Assembly: GCF_900186955.1 (NCBI RefSeq)
Contig: NZ_LT906438.1
Location: 3,348,001 to 3,412,000 of the forward strand
Origin: Bacillus pumilus
GTDB taxonomy: Bacteria > Bacillota > Bacilli > Bacillales > Bacillaceae
Length of the DNA: 64,000 bases
Direction: 5' to 3'
The number at the start of each line of letters is the position of its first letter. Position 1 is the first letter of the stretch. Under the pieces are notes generated by a model. That model had not been told where the DNA came from. It saw only the letters and a list, made by a program, of their open reading frames with translations, and searched no databases. Shown piece by piece: positions 17,898-26,142 of this stretch. The translations under genes and the position numbers were made by a program.

Positions 17898-18908
17898 TTA
17901 TAAGGATTTTCTTACGATGATTTCTCCATCAAGCTGAATGGTTTGGGGCGCACTTTCATCCCCTTCAAGCCGAGTCTTGATTTTTTGCATGGCGGCTTTC
18001 CCCATTTCATGAGATGGCTGGGCAACCGTTGTGATTCCAGGCCCAATCAGCTTATACCATTCTGTATCATCAAAGCCTGCGATGCCTATATCTTCTGGAA
18101 TCTTTAACCCGAGTTCTACAAGCTCACTGATCAGCTTCAGCATAAGTAATCCATTGGCTGCTAAAATTGCTTTTTTCTGCTGGCTTAATTGGACAAAATG
18201 GACAAGCTCTTCTCGCAGTTGTTCCTTTTGTTTCAAATCAATTTCTGCAATGAGCGGCTTCTTATATTTACTCATGGCTGTCTGTTCATATGCTTCTTTT
18301 CGTTCTTCACGAGGACTGATTCCATCGACCGGCTCAGTAAAGAAGGCGATGTGCTCATAGCCTTTCTCATACATTTGTTGAAGCAACTGGATGGTGATAT
18401 CACGGTTATTCGTTGTCACTGTGTCGACTTTTAGTTCAGGTAATTTCCGGTCAACAAGGACAATCGGCACACCGTTTTTCTTCAAATCCTGCAGAATATC
18501 ATTGTTCTGACCTGTCGTATTGATGATGAGCCCTTCAATATAATGTGCATTCAGCTTGAGGAGCATTTCTCGTTCTTTTTCTGGTCGGTTATCTGTGTTG
18601 CATACCATGATGCTGTATCCATATTCATCACAAATTTCTTCGACTCCGCGAAGTGTCGCTACAGAGAATGGGTTCGTAATGTCGGCTACAATGAACCCAA
18701 TGACCTTGCTTTTTCTTACTTTCAAACCTTGGGCGAGCTGACTCGGACGATAATGCAGTTCCTCAATGGCTTTTTTAATTTTTTTGACCTTTTCAGTAGA
18801 AATTTCATTTGTTCTGCCATTGATATATCTGGATACAGTTGATTTTGAAACACCTGCATAAGCGGCCACTTCGTTGATGGTCACTTTCGTTTGCTTTTTC
18901 TCTTTCAT
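17898..18908 (-). CDS. kdgR: LacI-type repressor of the ketodeoxyuronate genes
   Basis: A 336-residue LacI/GalR regulator. The N-terminal helix-turn-helix reads VTINEVAAYAGVSKSTVSRYIN (~9-30) with a hinge around 50-65, followed by a periplasmic-binding-like effector domain. B. subtilis KdgR represses kdgRKAT and responds to 2-keto-3-deoxygluconate. The name is supported by the adjacent kdgK/kdgA and kduI/kduD genes and by at least three matching palindromic boxes: in its own upstream region, in front of kduI, and before kdgK. It is divergent from kduI. Confidence 0.88.
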   Translation of the reverse strand: MKEKKQTKVTINEVAAYAGVSKSTVSRYINGRTNEISTEKVKKIKKAIEELHYRPSQLAQGLKVRKSKVIGFIVADITNPFSVATLRGVEEICDEYGYSIMVCNTDNRPEKEREMLLKLNAHYIEGLIINTTGQNNDILQDLKKNGVPIVLVDRKLPELKVDTVTTNNRDITIQLLQQMYEKGYEHIAFFTEPVDGISPREERKEAYEQTAMSKYKKPLIAEIDLKQKEQLREELVHFVQLSQQKKAILAANGLLMLKLISELVELGLKIPEDIGIAGFDDTEWYKLIGPGITTVAQPSHEMGKAAMQKIKTRLEGDESAPQTIQLDGEIIVRKSL

Positions 18909-18945
18909 TCAAAAAACTCCCACAATCAATGTCTTCTCATTTGTT

Positions 18946-18961
18946 TCGAAACCGATTTCAA
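18946..18961. promoter_or_regulatory. KdgR-type operator upstream of kdgR
   Basis: TCGAAACCGATTTCAA, close to a perfect LacI-family palindrome (GAAACCGATTTC). It lies about 40 bases upstream of the kdgR start codon, suited to autorepression. Confidence 0.6.
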
Positions 18962-19050
18962 ATAACTTAAAAAGAGCATATCATAATTTCTTGAATTCTA
19001 GAAGATTTTTTTGCTTGGAGATGGCAAAAAAACATTTAAATAAACAAAAA

Positions 19051-19062
19051 GAAAGCGATTTC
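19051..19062. promoter_or_regulatory. second KdgR-like or cre-like box upstream of kduI
   Basis: GAAAGCGATTTC lies 10 bases before the kduI -35. It fits the KdgR core except one base, and with its flanks (AGAAAGCGATTTCA) also fits the cre consensus except the first base, so either repressor could use it. Confidence 0.45.
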
Positions 19063-19072
19063 AAAATAACGG

Positions 19073-19120
19073 TTGACGGCATGCTCTTTTTCCTCTAAAA
19101 TTTTCCTTGAAACCGATACC
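19073..19120 (+). promoter_or_regulatory. kduI promoter with KdgR-type operator at the start site
   Basis: TTGACG (19073-19078), 17 bases, TAAAAT (19096-19101): a good sigma-A promoter. GAAACCGATACC (19109-19120) covers the expected transcription start, where a LacI-type repressor would block initiation. Confidence 0.7.
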
Positions 19121-19170
19121 AAATAAAATACCCATACTTTGTTTCAGATGGAAAGGGAGGCTTATTTCAA

Positions 19171-19998
19171 ATGGAAAATCGTTATGCTGTACATCCTGAG
19201 CAGGTCAAACGTTTTACAACAGAGGAACTTCGTCGTCATTTTCATATCCCTACACTATTCGTCAGCGGTGAATTAAAGCTCTACTATTCACATGAAGACC
19301 GCGTGGTGATTGGCGGAGTCATGCCATCTGCAGAGCCGCTCAAATTAGATGCCGGCGACTTTCTACGTACGGAATATTTCCTTGAAAGACGAGAAATCGG
19401 CATTGTAAATGTCGGCGGTCAAGGAACAGTCACTGTCGATGGTGAAGCCTTTGTACTGGAGCACAAAGATTTCTTATATATTGGGCTTGGACACGAAGAT
19501 GTACAGTTTGCTAGTTCATCCGGCGAGGGAGCCAAGTTCTATCTTGTATCCGCCACGGCTCATCAAGCGTACCCTACGCAAAAAGCAGCTATCGCTGAAT
19601 TAACACCGAATCACTTAGGGGAAGCGTCTGCTTCAAACGTACGAAACCTGTATCAAGTCATCCACGCAAACGGCATCCAAAGCTGTCAGCTCATGATGGG
19701 AATCACTCAGCTGGAAACCAATAACACGTGGAATACGATGCCCGCTCATATTCATGATCGACGTATGGAAGTGTACTTATATCTTGATATCGAAGAAGAT
19801 GCTCGTGTCTTTCATTTTATGGGGGAGCCATCTGAAACAAGACATCTCGTTGTGGCCAATGAGGAAGCGGTCATTTCTCCTGCCTGGTCTATTCATTCAG
19901 GCTCGGGTACAGCGAATTATTCATTTATTTGGGCGATGGCGGGCGAGAACTATACGTTCAAAGATATGGACTTTGTCCCAATGGACCAGCTGAGGTAA
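19171..19998 (+). CDS. kduI: 5-keto-4-deoxyuronate isomerase
   Basis: Converts 4-deoxy-L-threo-5-hexosulose uronate, made from unsaturated pectin- or glycosaminoglycan-derived uronates, to 3-deoxy-D-glycero-2,5-hexodiulosonate. At 275 residues it has the normal length. The cupin zinc-binding motif MPAHIHDRRMEVYLY (~190-204) supplies two His and a Glu, with a later His in AWSIHSG (~235-241). AAAGGGAGG precedes the ATG. It is followed after four bases by kduD, and the two form a short operon ended by a terminator, divergent from kdgR. Confidence 0.93.
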   Translation: MENRYAVHPEQVKRFTTEELRRHFHIPTLFVSGELKLYYSHEDRVVIGGVMPSAEPLKLDAGDFLRTEYFLERREIGIVNVGGQGTVTVDGEAFVLEHKDFLYIGLGHEDVQFASSSGEGAKFYLVSATAHQAYPTQKAAIAELTPNHLGEASASNVRNLYQVIHANGIQSCQLMMGITQLETNNTWNTMPAHIHDRRMEVYLYLDIEEDARVFHFMGEPSETRHLVVANEEAVISPAWSIHSGSGTANYSFIWAMAGENYTFKDMDFVPMDQLR

Positions 19999-20002
19999 TG
20001 TG

Positions 20003-20776
20003 ATGACGACAGCATCCTATGTAGCGTCCCTCTTTTCTCTTGAAGGCAAAACAGCCCTTGTGACAGGCCCTGGAACCGGCATTGGGCAGGGCATTGCTGT
20101 GGCGCTTGCCAGGTCAGGCGCAGATATTATTGGCACATACCACCACACACCGCTTGAGGAAACGAAAGCGCTAGTCGAACAGGCGGGCCGCTCGTTTCAT
20201 GCGGTTCAGGTTGACTTTTCCGACCCTCAAACTGCAAATCAGGCTGTCGATGCCATGTTACAAAAGCATACGATCGATATTTTAATCAATAATGCTGGCA
20301 CTATTAAAAGAGAGCAGGCTGCTCATTATTCAGAGGAAGATTGGCTTACGGTCATGGATGTGAATATCAATAGTCTCTTTTTCCTCACCCAAAGGGTTGG
20401 GCGGCAGATGCTGAAAAATGGGCAAGGGAAAATCGTCAATATCGCCTCCCTTCTATCGTTTCAAGGCGGCGTCTTTGTCCCCGCTTATACAGCAAGTAAA
20501 CACGCAGTGGCAGGGCTGACGAAGGCTTTTGCAAACGAATGGGCGAACCAGCATATACAAGTGAATGCGATCGCTCCTGGTTACATTGCGACCAATAACA
20601 CGCAAGCCATTCGGGACGATGAGAATCGAAATGAAGAGATTCTCAAACGAATCCCTGCCGGGCGCTGGGGAAAGCCTGAGGATCTAGCCGGTGCGGCTGT
20701 TTTCCTTAGCTCACCAGCCTCCGATTATATGAACGGTCATATTTTAGCGGTTGATGGCGGCTGGCTTGCGAGATAA
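20003..20776 (+). CDS. kduD: 2-keto-3-deoxygluconate 5-dehydrogenase (SDR family)
   Basis: Reduces 2,5-diketo-3-deoxygluconate to 2-keto-3-deoxygluconate with NAD(P)H, feeding KdgK. A 257-residue short-chain dehydrogenase: nucleotide-binding TGPGTGIGQG (~20-29), the NNAG motif (~91-94), the catalytic Ser in NIASLL and Y-x-x-x-K in YTASK (~157-161). GAGGT lies seven bases before the ATG; a GTG one codon earlier is too close. The ribosome binding site overlaps the end of kduI, so translation is coupled. Confidence 0.93.
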   Translation: MTTASYVASLFSLEGKTALVTGPGTGIGQGIAVALARSGADIIGTYHHTPLEETKALVEQAGRSFHAVQVDFSDPQTANQAVDAMLQKHTIDILINNAGTIKREQAAHYSEEDWLTVMDVNINSLFFLTQRVGRQMLKNGQGKIVNIASLLSFQGGVFVPAYTASKHAVAGLTKAFANEWANQHIQVNAIAPGYIATNNTQAIRDDENRNEEILKRIPAGRWGKPEDLAGAAVFLSSPASDYMNGHILAVDGGWLAR

Positions 20777-20784
20777 ACAGACGA

Positions 20785-20816
20785 GAGAATTCCTATTTGC
20801 AGGGATTCTCTTTTTT
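20785..20816 (+). terminator. terminator of kduI-kduD
   Basis: GAGAATTCC pairs with GGGATTCTC (one G-T pair) over an eight-base loop, followed by six Ts, nine bases after the kduD stop codon. Confidence 0.85.
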
Positions 20817-20822
20817 CTATTT

Positions 20823-20852
20823 GCATAATTCTCCACCATCCGAGTCACTCTA
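20823..20852 (+). promoter_or_regulatory. sigma-G-type promoter of the gerB operon
   Basis: GCATA, 18 bases, CACTCTA. Both elements fit the forespore sigma-G consensus (GHATR ... CATNHTA), as expected for a germinant receptor operon. Confidence 0.65.
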
Positions 20853-20881
20853 TAAAAAACATGACATGAGGGTGAGGTATT

Positions 20882-22348
20882 ATGAAAAGTCGTATTGAAC
20901 AAGATATAGCGTCCGTCATCAAGCGCGTCAAAAGCTTTGCCGGGAAAAGTGATGATATCGTGTTCCACTCATTTTCATTTGGCCCTTCTGCTATCTCTGC
21001 ATGTCTCATGTACGTTGAAGGACTCACAGAATTTGAGATGATTTCCAAACAAATCATTTCACCCATGCAAAAGGAGCTGGCTATCACCGAGGTTGATTCT
21101 AGTACGCTTCCAGCCCTGTCTAAAACGTTCTTTGGCATCCAAAATGACGTGCTCGAGGATATGAACCTTGCCATCGAGCAGTTATATAACGGCAGGGCTA
21201 TTTTATTTGTAGATGGAGCGGCTCAAGCACTTGCGCTCCAAACGAACCTTTTTCAATTTAGAGAAGTAGAAGAGCCGCAATCGGAAGTCCTTGTAAGAGG
21301 GCCTCGGATCGGTTTTATTGAAAATCTTGAAAAAAACACGGCTTTAATCCGTGAGCGGGCAAACGACCCAAACCTTGTCATTCAAAAGGTAAATGTAGGT
21401 ACTCGCAATAAGAAGTCCGCAGCCCTTGTGTACGTTCGTGATATTGTTGACCCTAAATTAGTAGAAGATGTTTTATCACGTATGACCGAAATCAAAATGG
21501 ATGACATCCCTGAAACCGGCTATATTGAACAGCTAATTGAGGACAGCCACATCTCCATTTTTCCGCAGATTCAAAATACAGAACGTCCTGACCGGGTGAT
21601 TGCATCTGTGCTTGAAGGAAAAGTGTCAATTTTACTCGATGGCACTCCTTTTGCGCTCATTTTACCGATGACCTTTACAGCCTTGATGCAATCACCTGAA
21701 GATTATTATCAGAGATGGACTAGCGCGACTCTTTTACGTTTACTCCGTTATATCGCCGTGTTGCTCACGATTTTTTTACCCGGGCTTTACATTGCACTTG
21801 TCTCTTATCATCCAGGCTTATTACCCACACGGATGGCACTCACCATCGCAGGCAGCCGGCAGAATGTTCCGTTCCCTCCTGTTGTTGAGGCGATTCTTAT
21901 GTCTTTTACGATAGAGCTGCTGCGAGAAGCTGGACTTCGGCTTCCTAGAGCCATCGGGCAGACAATTGGGCTCATTGGCGGCGTCATCATTGGTCAGGCG
22001 GCTGTCCAAGCCAATATCGTCAGTGCCTTAATGGTGATTATTGTGTCGCTAACGGCACTAGCTGACTTTACGGCACCATCCTATGACTTTAGTTTCCCGC
22101 TACGCATCTTGCGGTTTATGGCTATTTTCAGTTCAGCGATGTTTGGGTTATATGGCTTAATCATGTGTTATTTATTTGTGCTTTGTCACCTGATGCAATT
22201 AAAGACCTTTGGTTTTGACTATTTCACACCTGTTTTGTCTTCACCGTTTTCAGATTTAAAGGATACGTACGTACGTTTACCAATTGGGCTATTTAAATCG
22301 AGACCGAAAACAGCAAAAATAAAAAATCTCAAAAGACAAGGAGATTAA
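20882..22348 (+). CDS. gerBA: spore germination receptor A subunit
   Basis: A 488-residue GerA-family A subunit. It has an N-terminal soluble pair of subdomains (~1-280), then a C-terminal membrane domain with about five to six segments. The family signature HERPDR-like IQNTERPDRVIASVLEGKVSILLDGTPFALILP (~230-265) and REAGLRLPRAIGQTIGLIGG (~345-365) are seen. The receptor lies in the spore inner membrane and senses germinants with the B and C subunits. The name follows position between manA and ywtG, where B. subtilis has gerB, and the A-B-C gene order. GGGTGAGG precedes the ATG. Confidence 0.9.
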   Translation: MKSRIEQDIASVIKRVKSFAGKSDDIVFHSFSFGPSAISACLMYVEGLTEFEMISKQIISPMQKELAITEVDSSTLPALSKTFFGIQNDVLEDMNLAIEQLYNGRAILFVDGAAQALALQTNLFQFREVEEPQSEVLVRGPRIGFIENLEKNTALIRERANDPNLVIQKVNVGTRNKKSAALVYVRDIVDPKLVEDVLSRMTEIKMDDIPETGYIEQLIEDSHISIFPQIQNTERPDRVIASVLEGKVSILLDGTPFALILPMTFTALMQSPEDYYQRWTSATLLRLLRYIAVLLTIFLPGLYIALVSYHPGLLPTRMALTIAGSRQNVPFPPVVEAILMSFTIELLREAGLRLPRAIGQTIGLIGGVIIGQAAVQANIVSALMVIIVSLTALADFTAPSYDFSFPLRILRFMAIFSSAMFGLYGLIMCYLFVLCHLMQLKTFGFDYFTPVLSSPFSDLKDTYVRLPIGLFKSRPKTAKIKNLKRQGD

Positions 22349-22351
22349 ACG

Positions 22352-23452
22352 ATGTACAGAGCTGAGAAGCTATCATTGTTACAAGTCACCATTCTGTGCA
22401 GCTCTACAATGATAGGCGCTGGAATTTTAACCATTCCTCGCAGTTCTGCCAATTCAGGATTCCCTGATGGCTGGATCATTGTATTAATACAGGGAGTCAT
22501 CTTTGCTTTCGTTGCTTTTTTGTTAGGATGGATTGCTGAAAAAAATGCGCCGGATACTATTTTTGAGTCAAATAGAAAAGGAGCCGGTGCCATCATTGGC
22601 ACGATCTTTAATTTAATGCTGATTGCCTATTTACTAGGCATTGTCGGCTTTGAAGCGCGTGTCCTTGGGGAAGTGGTTCAGTTTTTCCTGCTGGAATCGA
22701 CTCCCATGGCAGTGATTGTGATGATTTTTTTACTCGTGGCGATCTATCATTTGAAAAGTGGTATCTTTCCAGTCGTCAAAATGGTCACGTACATTTATCC
22801 CATCGCCTTGATCATTTACATTGGGCTCATGCTGTTTTGTCTGAAAATATTTGATTTTGATTATTTACGTCCTGTCATGGCGCACGGATTTAAAGATTTC
22901 AGTAATTTGTTCTCTCAAACATTTATTCAATTTACAGGCTTTGAGGTCATTTTGTTTGTTGTACCACTCATTTATAAAGACAAATGGTCGAAGGCGAAAT
23001 GGGCCGCTGCCATTGGAGTTGGAATTACAACCCTCGTGTACTCGCTCACACTTTTTATTGTGATTGGCTCCATGACAGTGGGAGAAACGAAATCCCTCAC
23101 CTGGCCCACTGTCTCACTCATTCAAGCACTAGAACTTGAAGGGGTCTTCATTGAAAGATTTGATATTTTTTTACTGACGATCTGGACGTGCCAGCAGTTT
23201 ATTTGCATGCTTGGCTTTTTCCAATTTGCCATTAAAGGATGCCACACAGTCTTTAAGACGACCAATGTAACGAGACTGCTTTGGCTGCTGTTTTTGATTA
23301 CCTCTGCTCTCTCTTTATTTCCGAAAAATATCAATGAAGTCTTTTACTACTCTACTTTACTCGGCTACGCATTGTTCGCGGTTTTAGCCATTCCTTTTAT
23401 TACAGCTGTTCTGCTGATGATACGCAAAAAATGGGGAGGTCGTTCTGCATGA
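22352..23452 (+). CDS. gerBB: spore germination receptor B subunit
   Basis: A 366-residue integral membrane protein of the spore permease branch of the APC superfamily, with about ten membrane segments. The unwound first segment reads MIGAGILTIPR (~21-31), as in amino acid transporters, and is the probable ligand site. It starts three bases after gerBA with AAGGAG in the gerBA tail, and its end overlaps gerBC by four bases. In the GerA family the B subunit binds the germinant; the ligand here cannot be told from sequence. Confidence 0.9.
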   Translation: MYRAEKLSLLQVTILCSSTMIGAGILTIPRSSANSGFPDGWIIVLIQGVIFAFVAFLLGWIAEKNAPDTIFESNRKGAGAIIGTIFNLMLIAYLLGIVGFEARVLGEVVQFFLLESTPMAVIVMIFLLVAIYHLKSGIFPVVKMVTYIYPIALIIYIGLMLFCLKIFDFDYLRPVMAHGFKDFSNLFSQTFIQFTGFEVILFVVPLIYKDKWSKAKWAAAIGVGITTLVYSLTLFIVIGSMTVGETKSLTWPTVSLIQALELEGVFIERFDIFLLTIWTCQQFICMLGFFQFAIKGCHTVFKTTNVTRLLWLLFLITSALSLFPKNINEVFYYSTLLGYALFAVLAIPFITAVLLMIRKKWGGRSA

Positions 23453-24594
23453 GAGGAAGGCGTGTACTGTTATTCTTTTTTTCCTGCTGCCTTTTTCTTC
23501 TATCAGCAGGATGCTGGGATTTAAAGGATATTGAAAAACTATCGTTTGTACGCGGTGTTGGTATTGATGAGGAAGACGAGAATAGCGTTAAGCTGACCTA
23601 CCAAAACCTTGTACCGAAAACAGGCGGAACACAAGAAGCCGATTCTCCCAGCTATGTGAATGTTGTCTCGAAGGGAAAAAATGTGCTGGAGGCTGTCAGT
23701 AATGTCGCCTTGAAGGACCCGCCGATCTATAGTGATCACCTGAAAATCTTTTTGTTTGGTAAAACTCAGGCGGAGCATCACGATATTCAAGGAACACTCA
23801 ATCATTTTATTCGAGATGATGAGGTTCGGCGCAGCAGCTATCTCCTCGTGACACGAGGAGATGCGTCAAAAGTCGTCAACCAAAAATTGAAATCACAGCA
23901 AAAGGTCCCAGTTGAGCATATCTTCGAAACATCTAAAAATCGAAGCTTTAACGGAAAGATCGTACCGCCAACACGTATTGGCCGGGCGTCTGATTACTTT
24001 CAGATGGGCGTTAGCTTCCTTGTGCAAAGTGTAGATGCGATAGACGGTGAACTTATTTATGATGGAGCAGGCATCATTCACGGAAAAACACGTAAGCTGA
24101 TCGGTTTCATCCCTGCGAAGGATGTCCAATCTTTAAACTGGGTGATGGACCGAATTTCAGGCGGCGTTGTACCTGCCACCTACAAAGGTTATCCGATAAC
24201 GTATGAAATCAAAAAAGCAAAAACGAAGGTCGATCCCTATCTGAAAAATGGAAAGGTATCCTTTAAAATTAGCGTACAAACAAATGGAAAATTGTCTGAG
24301 GATCAATATCCTTCTGAAAACTCATTCGATGAGCAGTATATCGAACGATTTGAGCGGATCTTTGCTCATAAAATTAAAGAACGCATTCAAAAAGCGGTCC
24401 ATCATGTGCAAAAAGAAGTGGGCGTTGATCCCATATTGTTTAACCAGCAGTTCCGTATGAAATATCCTGACTATTGGGATCGGCATGGTACCGAGTGGGA
24501 TAGGCTCTTCCAAGAAGCAGCCATTGATTACGATGTCAAAGTCAGCATCTTGAACTTTGGTGCAGAAGGTGCAACAAAAAGCTTTAAATGGTAA
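23449..24594 (+). CDS. gerBC: spore germination receptor C subunit (lipoprotein)
   Basis: A 381-residue lipoprotein with signal sequence and lipobox (LLSAGC, followed by WDLKDIE) and the GerC-type three-domain fold; the GCWD motif after the lipobox is typical of the family. The chosen ATG has GGGGAGG about ten bases upstream; an earlier ATG would leave that ribosome binding site inside the gene. It is the last gene of the operon, with a terminator five bases after the stop codon. Confidence 0.9.
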   Translation: MRGRRVLLFFFSCCLFLLSAGCWDLKDIEKLSFVRGVGIDEEDENSVKLTYQNLVPKTGGTQEADSPSYVNVVSKGKNVLEAVSNVALKDPPIYSDHLKIFLFGKTQAEHHDIQGTLNHFIRDDEVRRSSYLLVTRGDASKVVNQKLKSQQKVPVEHIFETSKNRSFNGKIVPPTRIGRASDYFQMGVSFLVQSVDAIDGELIYDGAGIIHGKTRKLIGFIPAKDVQSLNWVMDRISGGVVPATYKGYPITYEIKKAKTKVDPYLKNGKVSFKISVQTNGKLSEDQYPSENSFDEQYIERFERIFAHKIKERIQKAVHHVQKEVGVDPILFNQQFRMKYPDYWDRHGTEWDRLFQEAAIDYDVKVSILNFGAEGATKSFKW

Positions 24595-24598
24595 AGCA

Positions 24599-24634
24599 AA
24601 AAGGCGGTTATCCCGAAGGGGAGCCGCCTTTTTT
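24599..24634. terminator. bidirectional terminator between gerBC and the glycosyltransferase gene
   Basis: AAAGGCGG/CCGCCTTT with an inner CCC/GGG pairing and T-runs on both sides. The last seven or so codons of the convergent glycosyltransferase gene lie within it. Confidence 0.85.
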
Positions 24635-26005
24635 ACGCACGACAAGTAAAAGCTGATATAGAGTCACTTGATCAGTCAACGCTTTTGTTTGAAAGCCAAG
24701 TGACACTCCTACTCTCGCCACCTCGTCAAAAAACAATTGGACGTTTTGATCAATCGGAACATTGATCCTCTGCTCGATCACCCGTTCAAACAAATGGTCT
24801 GGGAAAAGCGCACGCATTGTATTTGGTGTGAAGAACCTCAGGTGACCTCGGTCTAAAATTCCTACATCTTGATACGTAAAATCCCCTGTCATTAACGGGA
24901 GAAGCACCTCTGCATGCATCATGTTGGGCAGGCAGCAAATGATCACGCCGCCTGGCTTTAATGATGCGTGTGCTTGTTCAATGATGTGCCAAGGATCTGA
25001 CACATGCTCTAAAACATCCGAAAAAATGATCGCATCAAAAAAAGCCTCTTTCTCTAACCACGGGTACTCATCTGCTTTTGCCTCGATGACTTCTTTGTAA
25101 TATGCCTTTGCGATGGCTGCTTTTAATGGATTAGCCTCTACTCCGTACATGTCAACAGACTGCCGATTCATTAGTTCAAGCCCTGTTGCTCCTGCGCCGC
25201 ATCCCGCATCCAGTACACAAACAGCGTCTTCAGGCAGCAGAGCCGCAAAGTACGGATGAGGAGCCATCAGATTGAGGTCAATGCCCCATTTATCTAAAAA
25301 CCGAAGCCTGTTCTCTGCAAACAGTGTAGAGATGTTCGTTTCTTGATTTGCTCGAAAGGTTGCATGACCGTGATGATGCACAAATGAATCGTGAACGATT
25401 TGCAGCTGATATCCCTTGAGCAAGGATCTCAAACAAAGGTCGTCATCCTCAAATGATCCATACACGAACCGTTCATCAAATAAACCCACCTCTTCAATAA
25501 GCTCTCTTTTCACAAGCAGACAAAATCCCACAAGCCGATGTACATAAGTTCTCTGACCTTTTTTCGCAGCCGTATAATTCTTCGCAAAAGCTGGGAGCTC
25601 CTTCACATCTGTATACGATGGCTCGACCATTTGAGGACCACTCACATAATTGGAGACTGGTCCTACCATCCCAATACGTTCTGATGCAAATAACGCCTCT
25701 CTTAATGGAGAAAGCCAGTTTTCCGTCACGATCGTATCGTTATTTAAAAAGAGAATGCTATCTCCTGTCGCTTTTTTCGCTCCTTGATTACAGCCCTTTG
25801 CAAAGCCTCGATTTTCTGCATTTTCTATGAAAATCACATCTTTCAACTCTCTCACATATTCCTTCGTCCCGTCGGTTGACGCATTATCAACGATGATGAG
25901 TTCATATTGGTCACTTCGGGTATGCTGCTTAATGCTGTCGATACATTTTTTCGTTAAATGCAGTTCATTGTATGTCAGGATGACAATGCTCGTTTTCCCT
26001 TTCAT
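24608..26005 (-). CDS. fused family 2 glycosyltransferase and SAM-dependent methyltransferase
   Basis: A 465-residue two-domain enzyme. Residues ~1-235 are a GT2 transferase: SIVILTYN, IIVDNASTDG, the metal/nucleotide motif NND at 88-90, and EDDD at 186-189. Residues ~255-420 are a class I methyltransferase with SAM motif LDAGCGAGA (265-273), a D-V-L-E-H motif (~320) and a GG-V-I segment. Such fusions are known in glycan and O-antigen-like assembly; a link to spore-surface sugars is only suggested by the nearby gerB operon. AAAGGTGG precedes the ATG by seven bases; upstream ATGs lack a good ribosome binding site. The C-terminal KKGGSPSG is encoded by the terminator stem. Confidence 0.85.
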   Translation of the reverse strand: MKGKTSIVILTYNELHLTKKCIDSIKQHTRSDQYELIIVDNASTDGTKEYVRELKDVIFIENAENRGFAKGCNQGAKKATGDSILFLNNDTIVTENWLSPLREALFASERIGMVGPVSNYVSGPQMVEPSYTDVKELPAFAKNYTAAKKGQRTYVHRLVGFCLLVKRELIEEVGLFDERFVYGSFEDDDLCLRSLLKGYQLQIVHDSFVHHHGHATFRANQETNISTLFAENRLRFLDKWGIDLNLMAPHPYFAALLPEDAVCVLDAGCGAGATGLELMNRQSVDMYGVEANPLKAAIAKAYYKEVIEAKADEYPWLEKEAFFDAIIFSDVLEHVSDPWHIIEQAHASLKPGGVIICCLPNMMHAEVLLPLMTGDFTYQDVGILDRGHLRFFTPNTMRALFPDHLFERVIEQRINVPIDQNVQLFFDEVARVGVSLGFQTKALTDQVTLYQLLLVVRKKGGSPSG

Positions 26006-26107
26006 CTCATTTCCACCTTTCGCCCGTCTGTTCCATATGTATGTCATATGCAGCACGTTCAGAAGATGAGAGATTGTCCTTTCTTAATTAAACGTTTGTT
26101 TAACAAA

Positions 26108-26136
26108 GAAAAACCAGCTGCATGTGTGCAGCTGGT
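26108..26136 (-). terminator. terminator of ywtG
   Basis: Minus strand ACCAGCTGCA pairs perfectly with TGCAGCTGGT over a short loop, followed by five Ts. Confidence 0.85.
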
Positions 26137-26142
26137 CATTGT

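Noticed and set aside
20003..20776. Unusual glycine motif in KduD
   Set aside because: TGPGTGIGQG still fits the TGxxxGxG pattern of short-chain dehydrogenases.
26088..26103. TTAAAC-N4-GTTTAA inverted repeat as an operator for the glycosyltransferase gene
   Set aside because: Short AT-rich arms next to the ywtG terminator; too likely by chance, and no promoter could be placed with it.
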